Positions 8,819-17,480 of a DNA stretch of 64,000 nt are shown in pieces. The translations under genes were made by a program, and so were the position numbers. Every line of letters begins with the position of its first letter. The first letter of the stretch is position 1. The notes under the pieces were generated by a model. It did no database searches and was not told where the DNA came from. It saw only the letters and a program-made list of their open reading frames with translations. Source of the DNA: Azospirillum sp. TSA2s (GTDB lineage: Bacteria; Pseudomonadota; Alphaproteobacteria; Azospirillales; Azospirillaceae). Location of the stretch: assembly GCF_004923315.1 (NCBI RefSeq), contig NZ_CP039642.1, positions 496,001 to 560,000 on the forward strand, given 5' to 3'.

Positions 8819-9811
8819 ATGGAACTCTCCTGGCTCGACGATTTCCTGGCGCTGGTGGATTGCGGCAACTTCTCCCGCGCCGCCGATGCGCGCCACCTGA
8901 CCCAGCCCGCCTTCAGCCGCCGCATCCGCGCGCTGGAGGATTGGGCCGGCACCCCGCTGTTCGACCGCAGCGCCCAGCCGGTGACGCTGACGGAGGCCGG
9001 GCGCCGCTTCCGCCCCTTCGCCGACGAGACCGTGCGCCGCCTGCTGCAGGGCCGCGAGGAGGCCCGGCTCGCCGCCCAGTCGGAGGCCGCGACCCTGCGC
9101 TTCGCCGCCACCCATGCGCTGTCGCTGACCTTCTTCCCCTCCTGGCTGCGGGCGCTGGAGGCGCGGGCAAGGCTGGGCGCCATCACCCTGTCGTCCGACA
9201 GCATGGAGGCCTGCGAGCGGCTGATGCTGGCCGGACAGGCGCAGTTCCTGCTCTGCCATGCCCACCCGGCGGCGGCCGGCCGGCTGGATGCGGAGTCCTT
9301 CCGCTCCGTCGTCGTCGGTGGCGACCGGCTGCTGGCGGTGACCGCCCCCGATGCCGCCGGCCGGCCGCGCCATCTGCTGGCGGACGGTCAGGACGCGCCG
9401 CTGCCGCACCTGTCCTACAGCCGCGAATCCGGCATGGGTCGCATCCTGGAGGCGGTGCGGGCGGCGCAGCCGCTGCCCGCGGCGCTCGACACCGTCTTCA
9501 CCTCCCACCTCGCGGCGGTTCTGCGCACGCTGGCGCGCGACGGGCGCGGGGTGGCCTGGCTGCCTGAGAGTCTGATCGCCGAGGATCTGGCGCGCGGCAC
9601 CCTGGTTCGCGCCGGGGTGCCGGCCGGCGACGAGCGCTGGACCGTTCCGGTGCAGATCCGGCTGGTCCGTCCGCGCGCCCGCCAGAGCAAGGCGGCCGAA
9701 AGCTTCTGGACGCTGGCGGTCGAAGCCGCCCTGTGGCGCAATGCCGAGTCGACGGCGGAGGCCTCAGCCCCGGTTGCCGGAGCGGAGCCGGTTGCAGAAA
9801 AAGAGTTGTGA
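8819..9811 (+). CDS. LysR-family transcriptional regulator, divergent from tartrate dehydratase
   Basis: 330 residues. N-terminal winged helix-turn-helix (residues about 1-60, NFSRAADARHLTQPAFSRRI) and a C-terminal effector-binding domain. LysR proteins typically control the divergent neighbour in response to a metabolite, so tartrate or a related acid is a reasonable inducer, by inference. The last 25 residues are Ala/Glu-rich and probably disordered. Confidence 0.88.
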   Translation: MELSWLDDFLALVDCGNFSRAADARHLTQPAFSRRIRALEDWAGTPLFDRSAQPVTLTEAGRRFRPFADETVRRLLQGREEARLAAQSEAATLRFAATHALSLTFFPSWLRALEARARLGAITLSSDSMEACERLMLAGQAQFLLCHAHPAAAGRLDAESFRSVVVGGDRLLAVTAPDAAGRPRHLLADGQDAPLPHLSYSRESGMGRILEAVRAAQPLPAALDTVFTSHLAAVLRTLARDGRGVAWLPESLIAEDLARGTLVRAGVPAGDERWTVPVQIRLVRPRARQSKAAESFWTLAVEAALWRNAESTAEASAPVAGAEPVAEKEL

Positions 9812-9957
9812 CCCTTTGGCCGCAGGCCACTTTGATCGTTGACATTCTCGACAAAAGCTGTCCAACCGCGCGATTTCGCTGGCGCTAACCCTTCCGATCG
9901 GGCAAAATTTGCCTAGTTAGGTTAGGAAGCGTCGCGTCGGCGACCGGAGGAACGATC

Positions 9958-10188
9958 ATGGGCGTCAGCAGCATTGGCGGTATCGGCGGCTATCAGCAGC
10001 AGCCCTACGTCACCCCGCTCAGCAGCGGCCCGGCCGCGGCGCAGCGGTCCACCTCCCCCGTCGAAACCGCGCAGGAAGATCAGACCGAGCGCACCCGCCG
10101 CCAGCAGGAGGCGCAGACGGTCCAGAGCGGTTCCAGCGGCGGCAACACCACCCCCACCCGCGGCCAGAACCTCAACATCACGGTCTGA
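9958..10188 (+). CDS. Small hypothetical protein near flagellar genes
   Basis: 76 residues beginning MGVSSIGGIGGYQQQPY, Gln/Ser/Thr-rich and probably unstructured, with no cysteine and no signal peptide. The ATG has CGGAGGAACG upstream. It precedes another Ser/Gly-rich gene on the same strand and lies next to fliJ-fliI, so a motility link is possible but unproven. A perfect palindrome GGCAAAATTTGCC lies upstream at about 9901-9913. Confidence 0.6.
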   Translation: MGVSSIGGIGGYQQQPYVTPLSSGPAAAQRSTSPVETAQEDQTERTRRQQEAQTVQSGSSGGNTTPTRGQNLNITV

Positions 10189-10318
10189 CCCGGACCGGGT
10201 CGCACTGCGAGTAGGACGGGGGCGGGGACGGCTGGGAGAGCGAAGCGGGACGGCACCCGGCCGGGGTCTGTCTCAACGGCAACGCCTGGAAAGCGGGCAA
10301 GAAGCGCGGGAGGCACCT

Positions 10319-10873
10319 ATGGAGATCCGTGGCGTTTCCAGCACGACGGCGATCCGCCCGACGGCTTTCCAGCCGACGGAGGCGGGATCCGCTTCCGCAG
10401 CACGGCCCGCCGAGGGCACCGGCAGCACCGCCGAGGGCGGGACGGACAAGGCTTCCGGCCCCGGTTATATCAGCCCCTTCCTGCGCTACGACCAGGGCGC
10501 GCGGGTGGCCGTTCTGTATTTCCGCGATTTCGACACCGGCGAAACCCAGGACCAGATCCCCTCCCAGCGCGTGGTCGAGGAATACCGCCGCACCGCCAGC
10601 CGCCTTGCCCAGGAGGACGAGCGGAAATCGGCGGCGGGGAAGACGGAAGCAAGGGGGTCGACGGACGGCTCCAGCGGTGGAACGGCGGTCTCGTCGGGCA
10701 GTGGCTATACCCCGGCGGCGGGCGACTCCGGAGCGCCCGGCACGTCGATCGGCGTATCCTTCGCGAGCGCTTCGGGCGGCGGCGGGACGACGGCGGGGGC
10801 CAGTGCTGCGGCGCCGACGACCGGCGGGCCTAGCGGTGGGTCGCCGGGTGGGCTGGTTTCGGTGACGGTTTGA
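10319..10873 (+). CDS. Ser/Gly-rich protein with a short FlaG-like core, flagellar context
   Basis: 184 residues. The N-terminus (MEIRGVSSTTAIRPT) and C-terminal half (long Ser/Gly/Ala runs) look disordered; between them a conserved-looking core, RVAVLYFRDFDTGETQDQIP followed by SQRVVEEYRR, resembles the FlaG pattern in which a strand pair is followed by a D-x-x-T-G-E turn and a Q-I-P motif. This is pattern recognition, not alignment. Start chosen for GGGAGG six bases upstream. Convergent with fliJ and separated from it by a family B repeat. Confidence 0.6.
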   Translation: MEIRGVSSTTAIRPTAFQPTEAGSASAARPAEGTGSTAEGGTDKASGPGYISPFLRYDQGARVAVLYFRDFDTGETQDQIPSQRVVEEYRRTASRLAQEDERKSAAGKTEARGSTDGSSGGTAVSSGSGYTPAAGDSGAPGTSIGVSFASASGGGGTTAGASAAAPTTGGPSGGSPGGLVSVTV

Positions 10874-10903
10874 GGAATTTGGCTGGGGTGTCGGCTGACG
10901 ATG

Positions 10904-11006
10904 CCCCCACCTAGCCTCCCCCGCTGTGCGGGGGAGGGACTGCCGCCACTCTTTCTGAAAGCACTTACCCCCTCCCCCGCCCAGCGGGGGAGGGTTGGGG
11001 TGGGGG
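10904..11006. repeat. Palindromic intergenic repeat, family B, copy 1
   Basis: Lies between two convergent genes. Outer arms CCCCCACCTAGCCTCCCCCG and its inverted counterpart flank the spacer GACTGCCGCCACTC. The same outer arms and spacer recur at 32327-32494. Could serve as a two-way terminator. Confidence 0.72.
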
Positions 11007-11028
11007 CAATCGAAGCCGACACCCCCAC

Positions 11029-11463
11029 TCACCCCCCAGCCGCCTCCTCCTCCGCCTGCCGGCGCCTGAACCCGACCAGCGCGGTTTCGTCCAGCATCGC
11101 GGCCTCCTTGCGCTTCTGCTTGTCGCGCTCGCGCTTCAGCCGCTCCTCCTCCGCCAGTTCGTAACGCTTCAGCTCCTGGAAGGCCTCGGCCATCTCGTCG
11201 GTGGCGATGTTGATCTGCGCCTCCACCTGGCCCAAGGATTCGCCCAGCTTGCGGCCGCGCTCCAACGCCGCCTGGGCGAAGTTGGAATAGGTGAAGGAGA
11301 CGGAGAAGTCGTCGCGCACCGTTTCCTGCTCGTGCGCGATCTCCTGCTTCACCTTCTCGATCTCGTTGCGCAGCCGGTCGGCCAGCGTGTGGAGTTCCGC
11401 CAGGACGCGACGTTTCTCGTCCAGTTGCAGCTTCTGCAGGCGGATGATCGTTTTCAGGCTCAT
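11029..11463 (-). CDS. fliJ: Flagellar export protein FliJ
   Basis: 144-residue coiled-coil protein (heptads across most of its length, Glu/Arg/Lys-rich). FliJ is the central stalk-like component that binds the FliI hexamer and FlhA in the flagellar type III export apparatus and escorts empty chaperones. The start ATG overlaps the fliI stop as ATGA, the usual fliI-fliJ coupling, and identity rests on this context plus the coiled-coil pattern because FliJ sequences diverge strongly. Confidence 0.85.
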   Translation of the reverse strand: MSLKTIIRLQKLQLDEKRRVLAELHTLADRLRNEIEKVKQEIAHEQETVRDDFSVSFTYSNFAQAALERGRKLGESLGQVEAQINIATDEMAEAFQELKRYELAEEERLKRERDKQKRKEAAMLDETALVGFRRRQAEEEAAGG

Positions 11464-12797
11464 TGCGGCCACTGCACCCCAAAGATTTCAGCGAGCATAG
11501 CGTAGCTGGTCTCCAGATCGGTGGCCTCGCGCTTGCCCTGCTTCAGGAAGGCTTCCAGCGCCGGCTGGTAGTGGATCGCCTCGTCCACCTGCGGGTCGGT
11601 GCCGCGGCGATAGGCGCCCAGCCGGATCATCTCCTCCATGTTGTCGTAGGAGGACAGCAGGCGCCGGGCATAGCCGACCAGTTCGTTCTCGTTCGCGGTG
11701 TTGCAGCCGGGCATGGTGCGCGACACGCTGCGCAGGATGTTGATGGCGGGGTAGCGCCCGCGCTCGCCGATTTTGCGTTCCATCACGATGTGGCCGTCCA
11801 GGATGCCGCGCACGGCGTCGGCGATCGGTTCATTGTGGTCGTCGCCGTCGACCAGCACGGTGAACAGGCCGGTGATGGTGCCCGCCCCGACCACCCCCGG
11901 CCCGGCGCGCTCCAGCAGGCGCGGCAGCTCGGCGAAGACGGTCGGCGGATAGCCCTTGGTCGTCGGCGGTTCGCCGGCGGACAGGCCGATCTCGCGCTGG
12001 GCCATCGCGAAGCGGGTGACGCTGTCCATCATGCACAGCACGTCGCGACCCTGGTCGCGGAAATGCTCGGCCACCGCCAGAGTCATGTAGGCCGCCTGCT
12101 TGCGCATCAGCGGCGCCTCGTCGGAGGTGGCGCAGACGACGACGCTGCGGGCAAGGCCTTCCTCGCCCAGATCCTCGGTGATGAACTCCTGCAATTCGCG
12201 TCCGCGCTCGCCGATCAGGCCGATCACCGCGACCTCGGCGGCCGAAAAACGCGCCAGCATCGACATGACCGACGATTTGCCGACGCCCGATCCGGCGAAG
12301 ATGCCCATGCGCTGGCCGCGGCAGCAGGTGAGGAAGGCGTTGATGGCGCGGATGCCCAAATCCAGCTTGCCCCCCACCCGGGCACGCGAGTGCGCATTCG
12401 GCGGGTTGTTGCGGATCGGCGTGCCCTGCGGCCCCTTGGGCAGCGGCCCCTTGCCGTCCACCGGCTCGCCCAGCGCGTTGACGACACGGCCGAGCCAGGC
12501 GTCGGTCGGGTAGATCATCGCCTGGTCGCCGGCCACCAGCGCACGGCAGCCCAGCCCCACCCCGTCCAGCGCACCGAAGGGCATGGCGAGCGCCCGCCCC
12601 TGCCGGAAGCCGACGACCTCGCATGGAATGCGACGGCGGTCGCGCGTCTCGACGATGCAGCGGCCACCGACCGACAATTCCTTTTCGATCCCGCCGACCT
12701 CGACCATCAGGCCGGACACGGCGGTGACGCGGCCGTAACGGCTGCAGTCGGGAATCTGGTCGATGTCGCGGATCAACTGATCGATATCGAACGGCAT
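11460..12797 (-). CDS. fliI: Flagellum-specific export ATPase FliI
   Basis: Hexameric ATPase that energises flagellar protein export, homologous to the F1 beta subunit. Seen: Walker [18 protein letters not shown], Walker B-like [38 protein letters not shown], and the C-terminal ISRTMP-like segment (SVSRTMPGC). 445 residues from the ATG at 12797; the open frame up to 12887 would add residues unlike the family and run into the regulatory region shared with ctrA. Operon fliI-fliJ. Confidence 0.95.
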   Translation of the reverse strand: MPFDIDQLIRDIDQIPDCSRYGRVTAVSGLMVEVGGIEKELSVGGRCIVETRDRRRIPCEVVGFRQGRALAMPFGALDGVGLGCRALVAGDQAMIYPTDAWLGRVVNALGEPVDGKGPLPKGPQGTPIRNNPPNAHSRARVGGKLDLGIRAINAFLTCCRGQRMGIFAGSGVGKSSVMSMLARFSAAEVAVIGLIGERGRELQEFITEDLGEEGLARSVVVCATSDEAPLMRKQAAYMTLAVAEHFRDQGRDVLCMMDSVTRFAMAQREIGLSAGEPPTTKGYPPTVFAELPRLLERAGPGVVGAGTITGLFTVLVDGDDHNEPIADAVRGILDGHIVMERKIGERGRYPAINILRSVSRTMPGCNTANENELVGYARRLLSSYDNMEEMIRLGAYRRGTDPQVDEAIHYQPALEAFLKQGKREATDLETSYAMLAEIFGVQWPQ

Positions 12798-12837
12798 GGA
12801 TCGGATACCGGCGTTCCCAAGACGGAACGCGCTCCTA

Positions 12838-12953
12838 TTAAGTGGTAGTTCTGTGGACGGAGGCGACGTTAACCACCATGATCGCATCTTGCGATGGAAG
12901 GATTAACGTTGTGTAAGCGCTTGGCGCTGGCGTTAAGCTGAATCGTCTGTTAA
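12838..12953. promoter_or_regulatory. Candidate CtrA-box cluster and GANTC site between fliI and ctrA
   Basis: Five TTAA tetramers occur at 12838, 12869, 12903, 12933 and 12950 in otherwise GC-rich DNA. The one at 12869 reads TTAACCAC, one base from the known CtrA half-site TTAACCAT, and TTAACGTTGTGTAA at 12903 approximates TTAA-N7-TTAA. A CcrM methylation site GAATC sits at 12940-12944. Together these suggest CtrA autoregulation and control of fliIJ with a methylation-linked cell-cycle input, as in Caulobacter; this is inferred from motifs only. Confidence 0.5.
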
Positions 12954-13051
12954 CTTGTGTAAACGGGATGGTTGAAATCGATCATCAAGGATCGGGGACC
13001 ATTACCAGAGTCGGGTAGCGAAAGCGCGCCATCAAACGTCGGGATATCGCC

Positions 13052-13792
13052 ATGAGGGTTCTGCTGGTTGAAGACGATTCCTCCGTCGCCAAAAGCATCG
13101 AACTGATGCTGAACACGGAAGGATTCATCGTCGACTCTACCGACCTGGGTGAAGACGGGCTGGAGATCGGCAAACTCTATGACTACGACATCATCATTCT
13201 TGATCTGATGCTGCCGGACATCGACGGGTACGAAGTTCTTCGCCGCCTGCGCGCCGCGCGCGTCACCACCCCGATCCTGATCCTGTCCGGCCTGACCGAG
13301 ATGGACAACAAGATCAAGGGGCTGGGTTTCGGCGCCGACGATTACCTGACCAAGCCGTTCGACAAGCGTGAGTTGATCGCCCGCATCCAGGCCATCGTCC
13401 GCCGGTCGAAGGGCCATTCCGACAGCATCATCCGCACCGGCCGCCTCACCGTCAATCTCGACACCCGCACGGTGGAGGTCGACCAGTCGCCGCTGCACCT
13501 GACCGGCAAGGAATACGGCATCCTGGAGTTGTTGAGCCTGCGCAAGGGCACGACGCTGACCAAGGAGATGTTCCTGAACCATCTCTATGGCGGGATGGAC
13601 GAGCCGGAACTGAAGATCATCGACGTCTTCGTCTGCAAGCTGCGCAAGAAGCTGGCCGCCGCCACCCAGGGTGACAACTACATCGAAACGGTGTGGGGCC
13701 GCGGTTATGTGCTGCGCGATCCGCACGAGGAAGTCGCCGAGGCCAATCCCCCGCCGCCGCCGCGCGTGCCGCAGCAGCAGGCCGCCGGCTGA
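13052..13792 (+). CDS. ctrA: Cell-cycle/motility response regulator CtrA
   Basis: OmpR-type response regulator, 246 residues: receiver domain (phospho-acceptor Asp51 in [14 protein letters not shown], Asp8/Asp9, the KPF lysine in [10 protein letters not shown]) and a winged-helix DNA-binding domain with the CtrA-typical stretch [19 protein letters not shown]. Phosphorylated by CckA through ChpT, whose gene lies 8 kb downstream. In Rhodospirillales CtrA mainly controls flagellar and chemotaxis genes. The tail is Pro/Gln-rich ([16 protein letters not shown]) and does not end in the Ala-Ala that directs ClpXP proteolysis in Caulobacter, so turnover may differ. Confidence 0.95.
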   Translation: MRVLLVEDDSSVAKSIELMLNTEGFIVDSTDLGEDGLEIGKLYDYDIIILDLMLPDIDGYEVLRRLRAARVTTPILILSGLTEMDNKIKGLGFGADDYLTKPFDKRELIARIQAIVRRSKGHSDSIIRTGRLTVNLDTRTVEVDQSPLHLTGKEYGILELLSLRKGTTLTKEMFLNHLYGGMDEPELKIIDVFVCKLRKKLAAATQGDNYIETVWGRGYVLRDPHEEVAEANPPPPPRVPQQQAAG

Positions 13793-13824
13793 CAGCAAGC
13801 CCGCATTCTTTTCGTCCGCCCATC

Positions 13825-13868
13825 GAACGCCCGGCCGTCTTTCGCCTTGAAAGGGGGACCGGGCGTTC
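13825..13868 (+). terminator. Large hairpin downstream of ctrA
   Basis: Perfect 10-bp inverted repeat GAACGCCCGG (13825-13834) and CCGGGCGTTC (13859-13868) with a 24-base loop, 32 bases after the ctrA stop. There is no strong T-run after it, so it may be a weak terminator or an mRNA-stabilising 3' structure. Confidence 0.45.
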
Positions 13869-14001
13869 CCATGTCTGATTGGTCATTCTGCTTCGGACTG
13901 CGGGGCGTTCAAACGCTCCCACGCTCAGCCCTCCTTTTTTCGCCATCGCGATCATGCCTTAGCGGGCATTTGGGGGCCGCCATTCCCACACCCAGTCTGA
14001 T

Positions 14002-14024
14002 GCGCCGCACCGGTGGTGCGGCGC
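14002..14024 (+). promoter_or_regulatory. 5' leader hairpin of the cold-shock gene
   Basis: Perfect 9-bp stem GCGCCGCAC / GTGCGGCGC with a 5-base loop, ending 23 bases before the cold-shock ATG and just upstream of its GGGAG ribosome-binding site. It could modulate message stability or translation with temperature, or end upstream transcription; the sequence alone does not decide. Confidence 0.4.
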
Positions 14025-14047
14025 CCTTCGCGTTATGGGAGACAGAC

Positions 14048-14257
14048 ATGCCCGTCGGCACCGTCAAATGGTTCAACAGCACCAAGGGCTTCGGTTTCAT
14101 TCAGCCGGAAAGCGGCGGCCCGGATGTGTTCGTTCACATCTCCGCTGTCGAACGCGCCGGGCTGCGCAGCCTGGTCGATGGCCAGAAGATTTCCTACGAG
14201 GAGCAGCGCGATCCGAAGCGTGGCAAGACCTCGGCGGAAAATCTGAAGGCGGTCTGA
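14048..14257 (+). CDS. cspA: Cold-shock domain protein (CspA family)
   Basis: 69-residue single OB-fold RNA/DNA-binding protein. Seen: RNP1-like KGFGFIQ and RNP2-like VFVHISAV, and the family N-terminus [15 protein letters not shown]. Acts as an RNA chaperone in the cytoplasm. GGGAG precedes the ATG; the open frame extends upstream to 13847 but that part is unlike the family. A strong terminator follows. Paralogues are usual in alphaproteobacteria, so the symbol is generic. Confidence 0.92.
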   Translation: MPVGTVKWFNSTKGFGFIQPESGGPDVFVHISAVERAGLRSLVDGQKISYEEQRDPKRGKTSAENLKAV

Positions 14258-14277
14258 CCGCCTGACCGCCGACCTGC

Positions 14278-14314
14278 GGAAAAAGGGGCATCGGGAAACC
14301 GGTGCCCTTTTTCC
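14278..14314 (+). terminator. Rho-independent terminator after cspA
   Basis: Near-symmetric GGAAAAAGGGGCATCGGG / CCGGTGCCCTTTTTCC hairpin with an AAA-centred loop ending in a T5 tract, 21 bases past the stop codon. The A-tract on the left arm makes it potentially bidirectional. Confidence 0.85.
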
Positions 14315-14370
14315 GTGTTGCACAAGTCCCTGTTGCCCAGACGCAGGGCTCTGCCCAGAGGAGAACCGCT

Positions 14371-14604
14371 ATGGCTTTCAAACCGAATTACAACCAGCAG
14401 CGGGCCGAGCGCAACCGGGCCAAGGAACAGAAGAAGGCGGAACGGCTGCAGCGCCGCGAGGAAGGCGTCGCCGCCCGCCGCGCCGGCGACCAGACCGACA
14501 GCGACCAGACCGATCCCGAGCTGACCGGGCAGGACGATGCGGACGTGCAGGATGACGCCGTCTCGACCGACACCGACACGAAGACCGATACCAACAATGC
14601 CTGA
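14371..14604 (+). CDS. Small conserved basic protein, unknown function
   Basis: 77 residues. N-terminal half MAFKPNYNQQRAERNRAKEQ is strongly basic and helical (Lys/Arg/Gln/Glu), C-terminal third is Asp/Thr-rich and acidic (DQTDSDQTDPEL). Proteins with this MAFKPNYNQQRAER start are widespread in alphaproteobacteria and uncharacterised. The start has AGAGGAGAACC upstream. Followed by another small gene 48 bases on, probably one transcript. Confidence 0.72.
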   Translation: MAFKPNYNQQRAERNRAKEQKKAERLQRREEGVAARRAGDQTDSDQTDPELTGQDDADVQDDAVSTDTDTKTDTNNA

Positions 14605-14652
14605 CCGGGCGACCGCAAGCGCGGCCGACCGCGACACCACGGAGGACAGGCC

Positions 14653-14877
14653 ATGGCCCGTCAGAAGAAGCAACCCGTCGAAAATGCCTTCGCGCTCTTC
14701 GATGTGATCTACCAGGACGGTGCGCGCACCTCGAACCGCAAGGTGCCGACCGCCGACATCGACCAGTTCGACCGCGAGAACTCCATCCGCACCTTCATCG
14801 AGGCGCAGGACCGCAAGATCGCCGAAATGTCCGGCAATCCGCGCGGCCCGATCAAGTCGATCACGCCGTCGGCCTGA
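14653..14877 (+). CDS. Small conserved hypothetical protein
   Basis: 74 residues, MARQKKQPVENAFALFDVIY at the start, cytoplasmic, with a mixed charged composition and no signal or membrane segment. A GGAGGACAGGCC ribosome-binding region precedes the ATG. The protein looks folded and has codon use like its neighbours, so the gene is probably real. Convergent with cheR; function not recognised. Confidence 0.65.
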   Translation: MARQKKQPVENAFALFDVIYQDGARTSNRKVPTADIDQFDRENSIRTFIEAQDRKIAEMSGNPRGPIKSITPSA

Positions 14878-14937
14878 CGCCACTTTTTCGTTCGAGTGGG
14901 GGCGGCTCTCCCGCCCCCGTCGCACCTGCGGAAAGCC

Positions 14938-15777
14938 TCACGCCACCTTGGCGCCGGCGGCGGAGAAGCCGCCCATGCTGTAGAGGCCGCGCTGGCCTTC
15001 CACCGGCTTGAACTTGTCGGTGATGCCCAGCACCGTTTCCGCGCCGCCCAGATACAGAACGCCGTCCTGCGGCATCTGCCGGGAAATCGATTCCAGCACC
15101 TTCGCCTTCGTCGGCTGGTCGAAATAGATCAGCACATTGCGGCAGAAGACGATGTCGAACTGGCCCAGCGGCGACAGGTCGCCCAGCAGGTTCCATTCGC
15201 GGAATGACGCCATCTGCCGCAGCTGCTGGCTGATCTGCCACTTGTCGCCGTTCTGCTTGAAATGCTTCACCAGCATGGTGATCGGCAGGCCGCGCTGCAC
15301 CTCGAACTGGGTGTAGATGCCGGCCTTCGCCCGCTCCACCATTTCCGCCGAGATGTCGGTGCCGATGATCTCGATGCGCCAGCCGGCCAGCTTCGCCGCC
15401 TCGTCGTTCAGGATCATCGACAGCGAATAGGCTTCCTGGCCCGACGAACAGGCGGCCGACCAGATGCGCAAGCTGCGCTTGGCCGCCCGCGCCTCCATCA
15501 GCCTCGGCAGCACCAGCTGCCTGAACTGGTCGAAGGGCTTCTGGTCGCGGAAGAAGGACGATTCGTTGGTCGTCATCGCTTCCGTGATGTCGCGCAGCAG
15601 CGCCTCGTCCTTGCGGGTGCGGACAGTGGTCGCCAGCTCCTCCAGCCCCTTCATGTTCCACTTGCGCGCCACCGGCATCAGCCGGGATTCGAGCAGATAC
15701 GCCTTGTCGCGGGTGAGGACCAGGCCGGAACGCTGCTTGAGCAGCGTGGAGAACATGTCGAAATCTTCGACTCTCAT
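14938..15777 (-). CDS. cheR: Chemotaxis protein methyltransferase CheR
   Basis: Uses S-adenosylmethionine to methylate glutamates of chemoreceptors during adaptation. 279 residues: an N-terminal all-helical CheR domain (FDMFSTLLKQRSGLVLTRDK) and a Rossmann-type methyltransferase domain with the SAM motif WSAACSSGQEAYSLSM, GTDIS and IVFCRNVLIYF. The ATG overlaps the cheB stop as ATGA. Last gene of cheA-W-Y-B-R, the gene order of the Azospirillum Che1 operon. Confidence 0.95.
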   Translation of the reverse strand: MRVEDFDMFSTLLKQRSGLVLTRDKAYLLESRLMPVARKWNMKGLEELATTVRTRKDEALLRDITEAMTTNESSFFRDQKPFDQFRQLVLPRLMEARAAKRSLRIWSAACSSGQEAYSLSMILNDEAAKLAGWRIEIIGTDISAEMVERAKAGIYTQFEVQRGLPITMLVKHFKQNGDKWQISQQLRQMASFREWNLLGDLSPLGQFDIVFCRNVLIYFDQPTKAKVLESISRQMPQDGVLYLGGAETVLGITDKFKPVEGQRGLYSMGGFSAAGAKVA

Positions 15778-16937
15778 GCTGCCCTCGAAGCGAGCTTGCG
15801 GATGTGGGGACCGATTTCCTTGAGCGGCAGGATGGCGTTGCAGATGCCGGCTTGCGCCACCGCACCGGGCATGCCCCAGACCACGCTCGACGCCTCGTCC
15901 TGGGCGATCAGGGTGCCGCCGCCATTGACCACGTCGGTGCAGCCCTTCAGCCCGTCCTGCCCCATGCCGGTCAGGATGCAGGCCAGGATCTTGCGTCCGC
16001 CGAAGGCCTTCAGGATCGACCGCATCATCGGATCGACCGCCGGACGGCAGAAATTCTCGGGCGGGTCCTTGCTCAGCGCGATCACGTTGGTGCCGGCGCG
16101 CTGCGCCACCAGCATGTGGAAGTCGCCGGGCGCGATATAGCAGCGGTTCTGCACGACCGGCTCGCCGTCCTTGGCCTCGCGGGCGTCGATCCCGCACTGG
16201 CGGCTGATGTGCTCGGCCAGGATGGTGGTGAAGGTCGCCGGCATGTGCTGGGTGATCAGGATCGGCTGGCTGACGCCGGTCTTCAGGTGCGACAGCACCT
16301 CGAACAGGGCCTGCGGGCCGCCGGTGGAGCTGCCGATGGCGATCACGTCCGGCTTCACCGCGATGCCGGCCGGGGCCGGGCGGGTGGTGATCGGCCCGAC
16401 CTCGCGCTTCAGCAGCCCGACCGGAGCCGCCGGGGTCAGCGGGCGGATCTCGCCGCGGCTTCGCGACCCGGCACGCCGGGCGGCGGCGCCCAGCGCCTTG
16501 ACCTTGGCGACCAGCTCGCGTTTGAAGTCCTCCGCCCCGCCGATCTCGCGGGTGGAGGTCGGCTTCGGGATGTAATCGGCGGCACCGGCCGACAGGCAGC
16601 GCATCGAAACGTCGGCCCCGCGCAAGGTCAGCGTGGAGGCCATGATGATCTTCACCTGCGGCGCCACCGCCAGCAGCTTCGGGATGGCGGTCAGCCCGTC
16701 CATCACCGGCATTTCGATGTCCAGCACGATGACATCGATGGAATTGCGCTGCAGCGAATTGACCGCCATCTGTCCGTCGCCGACGGAGGTGACGACGCGG
16801 ATGTCCGGGTCCCCTTCCAGCGCGCGGGTCAGCAGGCCACGGATGACGGCGGAGTCGTCCACCACCATGACCCGGACGGGATCCGGGTTGGCCGGTCGCG
16901 CGGTGGTGAGGGGGCCTCTGCCAAAACTGTCCGACAT
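15774..16937 (-). CDS. cheB: Protein-glutamate methylesterase/glutaminase CheB
   Basis: Removes methyl groups from chemoreceptors when phosphorylated by CheA. 387 residues: N-terminal receiver (VMVVDDSAVIRG, phospho-acceptor Asp in VIVLDIEMPVMDG, a linker rich in Ala/Arg) and C-terminal methylesterase domain with the catalytic serine in SIGSSTGGPQAL, histidine in TQHMPATF and aspartate in TGMGQDG. Coupled to cheR by a 4-base overlap. Confidence 0.95.
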   Translation of the reverse strand: MSDSFGRGPLTTARPANPDPVRVMVVDDSAVIRGLLTRALEGDPDIRVVTSVGDGQMAVNSLQRNSIDVIVLDIEMPVMDGLTAIPKLLAVAPQVKIIMASTLTLRGADVSMRCLSAGAADYIPKPTSTREIGGAEDFKRELVAKVKALGAAARRAGSRSRGEIRPLTPAAPVGLLKREVGPITTRPAPAGIAVKPDVIAIGSSTGGPQALFEVLSHLKTGVSQPILITQHMPATFTTILAEHISRQCGIDAREAKDGEPVVQNRCYIAPGDFHMLVAQRAGTNVIALSKDPPENFCRPAVDPMMRSILKAFGGRKILACILTGMGQDGLKGCTDVVNGGGTLIAQDEASSVVWGMPGAVAQAGICNAILPLKEIGPHIRKLASRAA

Positions 16938-17027
16938 AACGGCGATTCGCCTTTCAACTCGACATAGTCAACGCGGCTTTTTCCCGGGCGGCTTCTCCCG
17001 GCACCCGGGCCTGGAATGCGGCCAGGA

Positions 17028-17393
17028 TCAGAGAAGGCCGACCTGCGCGAACTTGGTCTGGATGATGTCGCTGTCGAAGGGCTTCATGATGTACTCGTTG
17101 GCCCCGGCGGACAGCGCCTCCTGGATGTGGGCAAGGTCGTTCTCGGTCGTGCAGAACACCACCTTGGGCTGCTCGCCCCCGCTCATCTTGCGCAGCCGGC
17201 GCAGGAACTCGATCCCGGTCATCACTGGCATGTTCCAGTCCAGCAGGATGGCGTCGGGCATCTGCGCCGCGCAGGCTTCCATCGCCTGCCTGCCGTCCTC
17301 CGCCTCGCTGCAGGCGAAGTTCAGCTCTTCCAGGATCTTGCGCGCGACCTTGCGGACCACGCGGCTGTCATCGACCACCAGGCAGGATTTCAT
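17028..17393 (-). CDS. cheY: Chemotaxis response regulator CheY
   Basis: 121-residue single receiver domain. Acidic pocket in SCLVVDDSRVVRK, phospho-acceptor Asp in AILLDWNMPVMTG, conserved Thr in VVFCTTEN and Lys in IMKPFDSD. Phosphorylated by CheA, binds the flagellar motor switch, or in Azospirillum Che1 modulates swimming speed. Separated from cheW by 87 bases and from cheB by 90. Confidence 0.93.
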   Translation of the reverse strand: MKSCLVVDDSRVVRKVARKILEELNFACSEAEDGRQAMEACAAQMPDAILLDWNMPVMTGIEFLRRLRKMSGGEQPKVVFCTTENDLAHIQEALSAGANEYIMKPFDSDIIQTKFAQVGLL

Positions 17394-17480
17394 TGCGGCA
17401 GGGCCTCAGGTCATCTGTTCGTCGGCAAAAGCCGGCCGGGCCGGAGCGGCGCTCTCCATCGCGAAGAGCGCCGCGAGCCG

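Noticed and set aside
9899..9915. GGCAAAATTTGCC considered as a sigma-54 promoter
   Set aside because: The GG and GC elements are eight rather than ten bases apart; kept only as a plain palindrome.
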